Under the pieces are notes generated by a model that saw only the letters and a program-made list of their open reading frames with translations, had not been told where the DNA came from and searched no databases. Below are positions 34,621 through 44,199 of a DNA stretch of 64,000 nucleotides, in pieces (within the stretch, counting starts at the first letter, position 1; each line of letters opens with the position of its first letter). Both the position numbers and the translations under genes were made by a program. The DNA lies in assembly GCA_026182355.1 (NCBI GenBank), contig JAPFBL010000569.1, forward strand, positions 248,001-312,000, in the 5' to 3' direction. This stretch comes from Hermatobates lingyangjiaoensis (Eukaryota > Arthropoda > Insecta > Hemiptera > Hermatobatidae).

Positions 34621-35271
34621 ATTATGAAGCCTACAAGGATGTCGTAGAAAACAAACACGATCGGTCATCAGTGTTTTATAAGTATACAGGTAGATTATCT
34701 TTATACATTTTGGCAGAATTGCTACGAATTTGCAAATGATTTTATTGACCTTTCTATAAATTTTACATGCTCATTCAAATTGACCCTGAGAAGGTTTTAG
34801 CTAAGTCAAATTCTCTGTACCTCAGAACCTGGCTTTACTACCACATTGATACCATTCAATTTGATTTTACCTGCTGTTTATTTATATTTTGGTCCTTACT
34901 TTTTAGTTTATAGAACTTCTTTTAATTAAGTAACAGGTGAATAAAAAAAAAGTTCTTTTTATAGCAAAAATGTTTATAAAGCAAAGTGTTTTGTTCCTTG
35001 CTTTGTTTCACCTCCCAAACAACCACCCCAGCAGAGCAGATGTAACCTGAAGAAGAACATCAAGTGTTCGAAACGCTTTGTTTAGTTTCTTGTAACAACC
35101 ACCCCAGCAGAGCAGATGTAACCTGAAGAAGAACATCAAGTGTTCGAAACGTGTTGTTTAGTTTCTTGTAACAGCCACCCCAGCAGAGCAGATGAAACCT
35201 GAAGAAGAACATCAAGTGTTCGAAGCGTGTTGTTTAGTTTCTTGTAACAACCACCCCAGCAGAGCAGATGT

Positions 35272-35310
35272 AACCTGAAGAAGAATATCAAGTGTTCGAA
35301 ACGCGTTGTT
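35272..35310 (+). ncRNA. Hammerhead-type ribozyme candidate, array copy 4
   Basis: Same elements as copy 5 with core CTGAAGA at 35275 and an intact ACGCGT block; one stem II base differs (GAATA for GAACA). Confidence 0.6.
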
Positions 35311-35347
35311 TAGTTTCTTGTAACAACCACCCCAGCAGAGCAGATGT

Positions 35348-35386
35348 AACCTGAAGAAGAACATCAAGTGTTCGAAACGCGTTGTT
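35348..35386 (+). ncRNA. Hammerhead-type ribozyme candidate, array copy 5
   Basis: AAC / CTGAAGA / A / GAACA-loop-TGTTC / GAA / ACGCGT / T / GTT. All core positions match the hammerhead consensus apart from the extra A after the CTGAAGA box. Stem I is only 3 bp. Confidence 0.7.
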
Positions 35387-36193
35387 TAGTTTCTTGTAAC
35401 AACCACCCCAGCAGAGCAGATGTAACCTGAAGTAGAACATCAAGTGTTCGAAACGTGTTGTTTACTTTCTTGTAATAAACATTTTTTTTGTGGAGACTAA
35501 ATACTTTTCCTAACAAAAGTTTTTTATTATAACATATATATGAACTTCCTTCATTTATTAATAAATTAACAAAAAAAATTAATGTTACGAAGTTTATGTC
35601 TCAAATGACAATTTGAATATTGAGAAATTAGACTTGCAACTAAAGGTAGGAAGCTATCAAATGAAAGTATTTCAGAAACTCTCCACAGTAAGGTTGTTCA
35701 ACTATGAGATAAGGAGACTTCTATTAAAAATTCATTTCTGAAACCCTTAGACATTTTGTTCTTAAAACCCAATCATGAAAAGCGTTTAGTTATTATGATT
35801 AATATGACAATGCAAGTTATGAAACTTAACTATCTAAGGGAAGCTGGGAGAGACAAGTAGTATATTTATAAATCTATATAAATAAAAGAAAGGTTTTGTC
35901 TGCTCAATGCTTAGAACTGACTCATTTCAAGTTATCTTTATGTTTTATACATCAGTGAAACCGAATCCACCCTTAGAAAAAAATTCTGTCCGTTTGTTAA
36001 ATAATTTTGTACGAGTAAACTCAGCCACCATAAGATATAGCTACCTGAAATTTTAACAATAGATTTGTTTAGATTTAACTTAAAAGCTAAGATTTGAATG
36101 GATTGAAAATTCAGCGTAGAAGCGAAGTTATAGACTTTTAAGCAGTGTTTGCCTAACTACACGGATATATCAACTAACAATACATACTTGCTG

Positions 36194-36443
36194 CATTCTA
36201 ACGTAGTGCAATCACTTATTATGTAGTATTTACTTATTGTAGGGTAAAAAGTTAATGAAATGGTCTCCACATATAAAAATTTAATGGTATAAACAACGCG
36301 TTTCGAACACATAGTGTTCTTCCTCAGGCATTAACTAAATACAGGTATCATTGTATTTTTTTAGTTAATACCTGAGAAAGAACTCTGTTTATACCATTAA
36401 ATTTTTATAGGTGTAGATCGTTTCATTAGGTTTTTACTCTACG
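36194..36443 (-). mobile_element. HH1 hammerhead foldback nested in Helitron-like element
   Basis: An inverted pair with the terminal ATTCTAACGTAGTGCAAT segment on the left, so it is inserted in minus orientation. An imperfect ATACTTGCTGC / ATACTTGCTAC flanks it. Left-arm motif: CTGAGGA / A / GAACAC-TAT-GTGTTC / GAA / ACGCGT / T. Confidence 0.65.
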
Positions 36444-36548
36444 ATACTTGCTACAGTATCAGACACTTAAAAATACCTGTATATTTTCAAAATGTAATTA
36501 TCAAACAGACAGACATTTTTCAACGGGTGGATTCGGGTTTCTCTAATG

Positions 36549-37172
36549 CAGTGGTTGCCAAAGTGGTCCACATGGACCTCCAGGGGTCCATAGAGGATAA
36601 GGGGGGGGGGGGCATGAGGAAAAGTAGTATTTTGAGTGGTCCATAGAGGATAAGGGGGGGGGGGGGCATGAGGAAAAGTAGTATTTTGAGGGGGCCCATA
36701 GAGGATAAGGGGGGGGGGGGGGAAGGATTGTATTTTGAGGAGTCCATGGCTCGCGATTAGCGCTTCATCTTAACCTTATATGCGCATATCACGATAGCAT
36801 AACTAAAAATACATCAAAGCATATCGAGCTGACCGTTATAATATTCAAACATTTTAAAACATAAGGCCCCAATAATCTGGCCACAATGTAATAATACTCC
36901 AATGTTTTAAAATATTATATTACATTCTTTTTTGTTATACAAAACTGATTCTTTTACCATTTTTTTTTTCAGCATACTTTATAAAATGCTATTAAAGGAA
37001 TATTGTGTTATTGTTTTAAACAAAGATTTTTGTTTTTCTACATCACGTTGTTAAATGTAATCAAATTATTTCATTGTTACACTTTCATTTGACTAAAAAC
37101 AAATATTTCTTTGAAACTTTACGCGGGTATACCCCCGGGGGTGGGGATGTAAAAGGTTATTGAGAACTCCTG
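36549..37172 (+). mobile_element. hAT-like nonautonomous element
   Basis: Left end CAGTGGTTGCCAAAGTGG and right end TTATTGAGAACTCCTG are inverted approximations; flanks CTCTAATG and CTCTCACG match at 6 of 8 positions. Contains the poly-G repeat. Similar CAGTGGTTCTCAA ends are typical of hAT (Buster-type) elements. Confidence 0.5.
36580..36735 (+). repeat. 53-55-bp repeat with poly-G runs, 3 units
   Basis: GTCCATAGAGGATAAG followed by G(12-15), CATGAGGAAAAGTAG and TATTTTGAG. Unit length varies with the G run. Confidence 0.8.
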
Positions 37173-37432
37173 CTCTCACGATCTTTACGCTAATGTTTAA
37201 AATGTAAAGATAATTTGAAATGAGTCAGTTCTAAGCAATGCACGGACAAAACCTGTACAGATATACAGATATTTTGATGTGCCTGATACTGTAGCAAGAA
37301 GATTGATTTTAATTTCATATGTGTTTATCATTATTTGATCATTATCAAATGCTGAAAAACGTTAAAGAAACACCAGATGTAATGATAGTTATGGACTGTA
37401 CCAATCATGTTATTTTCTACTATTCTATAATT

Positions 37433-37674
37433 GTAAGGTAAAATCGTATCACAGACACTCACCCTGCATTCTCTTCCGTATTTTGTTTTTATTTTATATC
37501 ATTTACTTTATACTATACAAAACTCTGTGATGACATTGTATTCTGTTAGTTAATGACCAAAGAAGAACACTACGTGTTTGAAACGTGTTGCTTACACTAT
37601 TAAATTTCTATACGTGGAGACTATTTCATTAACTTTTTACCCTACATAATAACTGATTGTACTACCTTTGAATT
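37433..37674 (+). mobile_element. HH1 hammerhead element interrupting a Helitron 3' region
   Basis: An 11-bp direct repeat ATTCTATAATT (37422-37432, 37675-37685) brackets it; the uninterrupted sequence is seen in the second Helitron near 44096. It contains GAACAC-TAC-GTGTTT / GAA / ACGTGT / T and the HH1 tail; the core box is degraded. Confidence 0.7.
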
Positions 37675-37878
37675 ATTCTATAATTTATAATAATAATAAA
37701 TTTATTATTTATTTTATATAATAATACAAAGTATCATCTCTAAATTTTTGTAAAATATGCGTCAAAGTCGGGTACATCTGATAGTACAGAATATAATGAT
37801 AATAATAAAGTATTAAAGTTTAATATATATTTTTTAGTATCTTATTGATATGAGTTGTAAGTATGTGAGAACGCTGAC

Positions 37879-38057
37879 CTGGAAGGCGATGTGGGAGAGG
37901 TTGTTCTGCTCTCGATCAAGAGGCTTCAGCAAGTGCAGCTTCTTCCCGTTCAAAGTGAAGTAGGGTTCAGACTTTGGGAAAGCCAACGCCAGAGTAATGT
38001 CGGAGAAAGGGTCACCCTCTATGGGCAGTTCGACTGGCGACGTTTCCTGACTCATGC
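37879..38057 (-). CDS. Cadherin EC1 exon, Cad99C/protocadherin-15-like (partial gene)
   Basis: An internal exon coding 59 residues. Its upstream edge is a pyrimidine-rich TTTTGTTTCAG acceptor (minus strand) and its downstream edge is CAG/GTCAG. The first two bases complete a split codon; the exon ends in phase 0 and joins in frame to the exon at 33979-34101. The peptide holds an LPIEGDPFSDI segment, FTLNGKKL, and LDRE (residues 47-50), the usual cadherin calcium-site acidic motif, followed by NNLSHIAFQ. The LPI-GDP start and the short FTL-GK strand resemble the first extracellular repeat of Cad99C/PCDH15 more than classical cadherins; this assignment is from memory of the family. Such proteins are transmembrane adhesion molecules of microvilli or stereocilia. 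The ATG at 38055 is an internal methionine, not a start. No signal-peptide exon was recognised at higher coordinates. Confidence 0.8.
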
Positions 38058-38149
38058 CTGAAACAAAACATACAATACATTAATGCTATATACTAGGCAA
38101 TTATTTTATGTAGTAGTAGGCAACTCTTTAGGTTGTAGTGGTTGTCCCA

Positions 38150-38345
38150 CACATACCCCAACGACCAACGATTCTTTCCGCGCTCTATAGTGCGCGTTGA
38201 AATTAGCAGTTCCAGGTCGCAGACCTACTACAGCTGAGTCATAATACTGCTGTGTTTATGGAGTCAGTAAGTAAATTTCTATACTCTTTTATTTGGTTTG
38301 TCTGCATACATTATTTCGACGTCATTTGGTTCTTCTTGAATCGTG
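38150..38345 (+). repeat. Dispersed repeat shared with 9735-9945
   Basis: Same ordered blocks as 9735-9945; identity of the element is unknown. Confidence 0.55.
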
Positions 38346-38454
38346 AAAAGTTGTCGGTCTAGGGTTTGGCATTCTGTTTAAACAACAGCCTCTATTATGG
38401 ATGGTAGTTGGGGAATTCTTAGGGATAGGCTCTGGACAAGGGGATTTGCCACAT

Positions 38455-38692
38455 AACCCAAACATTGAGCTCATTGTGATACGATACAATGAAGACTGAT
38501 TCTACATTGGGGGTCTAAATATGCCTAACTCAAGTACATTTCGAGTAGAGATCTTTAACAAGTATCTGACATCATACAGGCTCGGGACCGACAGCTTAAT
38601 ATCCTCTCCGATGGACGACGTATTCAGATTTATTCACCTCTCTCGTGAATAAATCGAGGGTCAGGTGGTTATCATACTAACCTCAGTGGTAT
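38455..38692 (-). mobile_element. SINE, head truncated (minus)
   Basis: Body and GGCAAATT-like blocks are clear; the head ends near 38692 (GAGGGTCAGGTGGTTATCA) without box A. Confidence 0.65.
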
Positions 38693-38831
38693 TAACAATA
38701 TGCATGGTTAAATCAATAATAAATAACGACCGGATATGGCCCTTTGGGACGTAGTAGCTTGCCCACCTCTGATCTAAATCATAGCAACTAATGATTTAGA
38801 CAACAGAGTAGGAAGAAACTCACCATCAGAT

Positions 38832-38915
38832 GCTCTTGAAGACGGTAACTAGAGGGACCCGAAACAGGTCGAGCTCTGCAGACATTATACGAGGTATGAC
38901 GGTTAGTATTAATAC
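38832..38915 (+). repeat. HH7 hammerhead-type unit
   Basis: GCTC / TTGAAGA / C / GGT...ACCC / GAA / ACAGGT / C / GAGC at 38832-38874; 4-bp stem I. Tail TACGAGGTATGACGG matches the 4005-4075 copy. Confidence 0.55.
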
Positions 38916-39199
38916 CACTTCTAATTAATTTAAGATTCTAACCACAAAACTAGTAAAATAATTGCTCAGAATTGTCAACGCATTATCAAAATTAGATATG
39001 AGCTACAAATAAAAACTGTGGAAAGATCAACTTTACTATTTACATAAATGTATTAATAAGTCGTTCACTAAGTGTTTAATTCAATGATTTGTTTTCATTA
39101 GAAATCTCAATCAATGTTGATAATTATAATAATAAAGTAATTATGATTATGTCATTTGAGAAAAAAATCATTAAAAAGCAAGTAACGATAACTATAGGA

Positions 39200-39525
39200 G
39201 GCTTGTAGGATAGACAAGGTAACGTATTCGCTTCTGAACTGGTAGGTCCAGGGTTCAATACCAATGCTGGTCCTCGATTTATTCACGTGGAAGTTGTTCA
39301 CAAATCTCAGAAAGTCGTCCCTCGGAAAGGATGTTGAACTCTCGGTCTCGAGTCTGCACGATGTCAGGTATTCGTTAAAGATCTCTACTCTAATTACGCC
39401 TTGAGTTAGGCAAAACTTAAGGACTTTCAATATAGAATCACCTTCTTTGTGTAGTATCACAAAGAGCCAATGTGTTCGGCCTATGTGTGTTCCCTTGTGA
39501 GACAGCCACTGCAACCTAACCTAAC
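39200..39525 (+). mobile_element. SINE
   Basis: Head with GGTCCAGGGTTCAATACC, full body and CTGCAACCTAACCTAACC tail; box A is degraded (GGATAGACAAGG). Confidence 0.75.
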
Positions 39526-39529
39526 CTTA

Positions 39530-40040
39530 TGTATATTCCACATCTAGAATATAACTAAAGATGAATGCATATTAGCTCTCATACCTTAGTCCATAAACAA
39601 CAAATACATTAAGGAACTAATTATAGGTGTTCTTGATTATAATTTAACTTAAAAGCTAACTCAAATGAAGGCTATATCAAGACTTTCTTCAAGTATCATT
39701 GATATCATGAAAACTATTATGATTACGATAAAAAGATTGTAATGTTGCTTAATCTGTAAATAAAGCCCAACTTATAATTCATTTCTTTGAATATTTTGAT
39801 TTGTTGCTTTCAAGTCAATTGTAATTTGAACACCCAAAGTATTGTCTGTCACTGCAACCTAACCTAACCAAACTATTAATTGATATTAGTGTGACTCTTT
39901 GAAATATACATTTCTGTTATAAAACAAAAATTTTTTAGTTTTGACAAAAACTCTGGTTGGTTGAGAAATTGACAGCGGTTTTAATCTGGTTATGACTCGT
40001 ATGTACCGCTTTCATGACTAAAAATATCTTTCTCTCTAAG
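39530..40040. other. No gene recognised
   Basis: AT-rich with a SINE tail remnant (CTGCAACCTAACCTAACC) at 39850. Confidence 0.45.
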
Positions 40041-40170
40041 ACACAGGTGTGTCTGTGTCTCTAGGGTTCATACCCATGCTGCTATGAACAAGCATGGTTC
40101 ATAATAAATAATAAATGCTTGATTTATTCAAGTTGAACAAATCTCAGCGAGTCGTCCCTCGGAGAAGATG
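40040..40170 (+). mobile_element. SINE fragment
   Basis: Box B-like GGGTTCATACC, ATTTATTCAAG and GAGTCGTCCCTCGGAGAAG remain, interrupted by a small duplication; then (GA)n. Confidence 0.5.
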
Positions 40171-40844
40171 AGAGAGAGAGAGAGAGAGTAGATAAATAGA
40201 TGGTAAACAGTGAGAGTGAGTGAGAGGAGCAACTCTCGGGAGTTTGCAAATAAGAGCTCCACAAATGTCCATAAAATTATTAAATGGAATCTCTAGTAAA
40301 AAGTAACATAATTCAATGTAATTTTGATGCAATAGTATTCATGCATTTTCCTAGTTAATTGAATTCCCTATTTATCTTATATCATTTAAAAGAGTTTTTA
40401 AAAAGTAACAAGAAAAATACGATGTTAATCAAAAATAAATTATATTTCCATATTTATTATGATTTGTACAATCTTAGATTTTATAAATTAATTAACTGTT
40501 TAATCTGAAACCTCGTATTTTATTTCTTATTATATTACTTTTTCTCAATTACTTTCAAATGTTAATTAATTCAATGGAATAATGATTATATCTTAGGTTG
40601 TAAAGAAAGGCATTTCAAATAAATTAATTATCCGAAGCTGATGATTTTAATACAATTATGTGAATTAAATCCTACCTTGAATACGAAAAACATAGTGGTC
40701 TCAATTTTTTAGTGTTTCGTTGAATTTAGATTTGAGGGTTGAACTTAAAGAAAAAACAACTCTACTGGTTTTTGTAATAATATCGCTGTTTAAATAGAAG
40801 GGCTGGTAAAGTGTTCTTTTCAACAGAACACGAATAGAATTTTG

Positions 40845-40960
40845 TTTTTAGTTCTGTAACTAAAGTGAGAAGTTTATAACTAAAGTCTGTAACTAAAGTG
40901 AGAAGTTTATAACTAAAGTAACTAAAGTCTGTAACTAAAGTGAGAAGTAAAGCTCATTTG
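40845..40960 (+). repeat. Short tandem repeat (AACTAAAGT-based)
   Basis: Irregular copies of CTGTAACTAAAGTGAGAAG and TTTATAACTAAAG. Confidence 0.65.
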
Positions 40961-40964
40961 TTTA

Positions 40965-41760
40965 GTTGGTTATAAACTAAGAAAAAAATCTGTGTTATTT
41001 TTACATCGTAAGTTATTACACTTTTCAAGTTTGCTAGTGCACAGATATTTCACTGGTGTCCAATTTCGCTAAAAGAACTTTTTCTTTTTAGAAGAAACGT
41101 ACGTTAAATATTTTTCACATTTGACACAAAGAATTTCTAGCCATTATCAAGTTTTGAAACTGTTCAGTAGTAACATCAAATTTGTTAACTCAGAAGATCG
41201 ATTCCTAGTTCAAATGATTTGATATCATGATGCAAGATCCTACTAAATATATTTAATAAAGTTCGAAATATAGAAACTGGAAAGGTTAGAGGAAAAAAAT
41301 TAATACATATTTGGTGAAATCAGAGTGTGGAAAAGATATTATATTGATAGCAGTTCACACCGAGCTAGTCATCACATATGGAATGCTATATCATTGAGAT
41401 TATCAATGAAATAATATACCATGACAGAAACTGGAATAAGTTTTGTTTGAAGTCAAGTCAGCTTATATAAAAATTAAATAACAGATATTGATGTTAAATC
41501 ACCACAGCTTTCCTACTGTTATAATTATTTAAATTAAATTTTAAAATAATATTTATATGTTTCTGATAAGTGGAGAAATATAATTTCAAACATACAACAC
41601 AATGTTTAGAAAAGATATGATCAATTGGTAATAATATGTATATTAAAAAGCAGAACAGATTCTGCATTCACCTTTCTATGTGTAGTAGGTAACTGATAAA
41701 TCAAGTTACCTAAGAACATGATTTCAAACTGTAATTATATTTTAAGACAGAAACTTTCAA
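40965..41760. other. No gene recognised
   Basis: AT-rich unique sequence. Confidence 0.5.
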
Positions 41761-41784
41761 ATTTGCAGGTCATCATCAGGTAAA

Positions 41785-42108
41785 TCACATAAAGGAAACA
41801 ATGCAACAAAAATAAGAAAAGTAAAAACAATTAAAATGGTTAAGACATTTTAAACGCAGAGTGATAACAAGTGATAAGTGTACTTGACAAAAGCGCTCCC
41901 GGCGGGCTGGAGGACAACCACTCAAATCACCTTCAATAAACTTTATATTAGGGACCTTAAATTCAGGCAAATGAATGTATCTCAATAAATTTCTATTTAG
42001 AAACCTGTTTCTTGTTTCAACATCCACTCTTCCAGTTTTTATATTCACTGCTGTTCTAGGGAGTATACTAAATAAAAAGCATATTTTTTTTGTTATTCCA
42101 GCACCCAT
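41785..42108 (-). other. Unrecognised 107-codon open frame
   Basis: Reads LPRTAVNIKTGRVDVETRN, FLNRNLLRYIHLPEFK, IEGDLSGCPPARRERFC and a hydrophobic end. I do not recognise it. It is longer and less biased than most frames here, and an ACCTGATGATGACC hammerhead-like box lies just downstream of its stop on the same strand (41765-41780), the order seen in Penelope copies. It could be transposon-derived or a chance frame. Confidence 0.25.
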
Positions 42109-42924
42109 TCTTGATACATGATAGCAACATTACTGAGTTAAACCATTGCATCGATAAACCTAAATTCTATTTCATTATAGCTTATAAGATCAAAAATCTA
42201 ATCATAATAACGGAAATTTCATTGAAATAAATAGCATCCTCTGCGTTAACGACCTGACAACTTTATGGTGGGCTGGTGTTAACTTCCATATCATTTGCCT
42301 AAGAAACATACTTCTTAAGTATGGGCAAATATACAAAAGAAAATCACTTTTATAGACAAAAAGAAAACATAACTTTACAGCATTACACAAAAATACAAGT
42401 AAATAACACTAAAAATAAATGCAGACCAGTTTAAAAGTCATTAATGCAGAGGCTGCTGTGTATATCAATGAAATGTTTACGCAAAGAACTGCTGCCTCTT
42501 TACACGAATAAATAAAAATAAATACATTTTAATATGATAGGTTAGTGATAAATTCAAGATTTGTATATAAAAAGAAAAATACTTGATTAAGAATAAGAAA
42601 ATGTCAAATTAATTTTCAAAACACAAATTCATTTGCTTACTAATGCTACTTATGTCTTAATACTAATAATACAATGCAATAGTCAACACAAGAACTGAAG
42701 TCCTTAAAATATAGTGTTCATTTTACATCATGCAAAAAAAAGATATCAATTTAAAAATAATATATTAATTGTATTTTTCTGAATTCTTTTTTTAGTAAGA
42801 TAGTATTTAGTTTATCTTTATAAAAATAAAAAAATTGATTTTGTCTGTACATTGCTTAGAATGACTCATTTCAAGTTTTTCTTTACGTTTCATACATTGG
42901 AGAAACCGAATCCACCCAAGAAAA

Positions 42925-43000
42925 ATTTCTGTCGGTTTGTCGTTTGTCGGTTTTGTCAGTTTGTCGGTTTGTCGGTTTGTCGGTTTGTCGGTTTGTCCGC
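42925..43000 (+). repeat. 8-bp (TTTGTCGG)n repeat inside Helitron
   Basis: About seven units of TCGGTTTG with small variants. Confidence 0.8.
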
Positions 43001-43500
43001 AAAACTTTGTCACAGGTAAACTCAGCTACCATAAGACATATAAAGCTGAAACTTTTACAGTAGATTTGGGTAGGTCAAACTTAAAATATAGGCTATGAAT
43101 TGATTGGAAATTCAACGTAGAAGTGAAGTTATGGACGTTTAACGAAAAAATTTTGTCACAAGTAAACTCAGCCACCATAAGACATAGCGAGCTGAAATTG
43201 ACACTTGGATTGTTGTGCCTAACTTAAAATATGGGCTCTAAATAGATTATTAAATTCAGTACAGAAGCGAAGTTATGGGCTTTTAGCTGTTTTCCTAACT
43301 TCACAGACAAGTTTGTTTTGAAAATACACAGGTGTGGCAAGTAGGTATTGTTAGTTGATTTTAATTTCCAATGAGCACATTAATATATTGCGTATTTGAC
43401 ATGATTGAAATGGTTTTCACAGAGTTAAAGATGTACTATCTATTGAGAATAAATGTTTTGTAAACGAGCAATTCTCAGCCTTAATATGAACAGGCAATTA

Positions 43501-44080
43501 GAAATCAACAAACAAGTTCTTACGCTATATGAAGCCGAGGAAAGAACTTACAATCAGTAAAGAGATTGGATTAGTGATGAAGAAGCAGTTCATTATTTCT
43601 AATTGAATTTCTTGACTCTGAATTTATTTCTCCTGGACTGCCTGCTCATGAGAAAAAACTTAAAGTAGGAGCACCAATGATGCTGCAATTTAAAACAAAA
43701 AAAATTAACATGTTACGAAACATGAGTGACCCAAAAACTGTGTGCACGACTCGATTCGTGCTCTACACAGATATGCCATAGAGGCGGACATAATGACTGA
43801 TGTGGTATTGGGGGAGTCTTCCGAACCACTGTCTGTTTCCATTCAAATGTTTGCAAGGTCCCCCAAGTCTATTTCGCAATGACGTTAACTAAGCGCAAAG
43901 GGTGACTTTATCTAACGCAGGGAATTCAAGTTAGCGAAAAACCAAGTTTTTCTCACATGGTCAACTGTAGTTTACTTGCTCAATAGTCAGAGGTTTCAAC
44001 TGATTGTTCTTCCATGAACCTGAAGGACAAACAGCTAATTAGTGTATACAGAGGCAATTTGTTTAACACTGTACTAAAAT
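43501..44080 (+). pseudogene. Helitron Pif1-like helicase C-terminus, decayed
   Basis: Segments in changing frames read NKQVLTLYEAEERTYNQ, then EFLDSEFISPGLPAHEKKL and KVGAPMML (43605-), VYFAMTLTKRKG, and PSFSHGQL with CSIVRGFN. These follow the order of the Helitron RepHel helicase tail (LKVGAP-MLLRN, FAMTINKAQGQ, FSHGQLYVACSR). Frameshifts and stops show it is dead. The Rep domain is absent. Confidence 0.75.
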
Positions 44081-44199
44081 GGTGTTTTCTACTATTCTAT
44101 AATTTCTAATTATAGTATTAGTATAATACATAATTGATATGTTGGAATACCAAGTATAATTAAATTTTTGATTCCGTCAAAGACGGGTACATTTGCTAG

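Larger units (their letters stand above)
35018..35478 (+). repeat. Six-copy 76-bp tandem array of hammerhead-type units (family HH2)
   Basis: CTGAAGA boxes start at 35047, 35123, 35199, 35275, 35351 and 35427, an exact 76-bp period with no indels. Each unit holds AAC, the core box, an extra A, a GAACA-UCAAG-UGUUC hairpin, GAA, a six-base block ending in the predicted cleavage position, then GTT that pairs with AAC. The best unit is copy 5: core 35351-35357, stem II 35359-35373, GAA 35374-35376, ACGCGT 35377-35382, cleavage expected after T35383. Copy 1 has ACGCTT, copies 2 and 6 ACGTGT, copy 3 GCGTGT, and copy 6 also has CTGAAGT, so copies 4 and 5 look the most intact. The last unit runs into the TTTGTGGAGACT tail of the dispersed HH2 elements. 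The array lies antisense in the cadherin-like intron. Confidence 0.85.
35873..37784 (+). mobile_element. Nonautonomous Helitron-like element with nested insertions
   Basis: Starts TCTATATAAATAAAAGAAAG and ends GCGTC-AAA-GTCGGGTACATCTGATAG, a degenerate form of the hairpin-CTAG end at 44174. TGCTTAGAACTGACTCATTTC occurs near the 5' end and again inverted at about 37218-37240. It contains two HH1 elements and a hAT-like element. Confidence 0.65.
34102..37878 (-). other. Cadherin-like gene intron (3.8 kb), repeat-filled
   Basis: This is the interval between the two phase-compatible cadherin exons. It contains a CAGTGGCG-type repeat, the 76-bp hammerhead tandem array (opposite strand to the gene), and a Helitron-like element with a nested hAT-like element and two nested hammerhead foldbacks. 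The exons flanking it fix its orientation as minus. Confidence 0.7.
42815..44199 (+). mobile_element. Helitron with decayed helicase
   Basis: Begins TCTTTATAAAAATAAAAA after TTTA and ends with a CCGTC-AAA-GACGG hairpin (44174-44186), nine bases and CTAG (44196-44199), then T: the 5' TC, 3' hairpin and CTRR end of a Helitron. Shares TGCTTAGAA-TGACTCATTTC and CGAATCCACCC blocks with the element at 35873. Confidence 0.75.

Noticed and set aside
35018..35478. CRISPR-like array (regular short repeats)
   Set aside because: Whole 76-bp units are repeated without variable spacers and the sequence is eukaryotic.
38905..38915. Mariner terminal repeat (TACGAGGTATGACGG)
   Set aside because: The same string follows the HH7 core in both copies, so it belongs to HH7.
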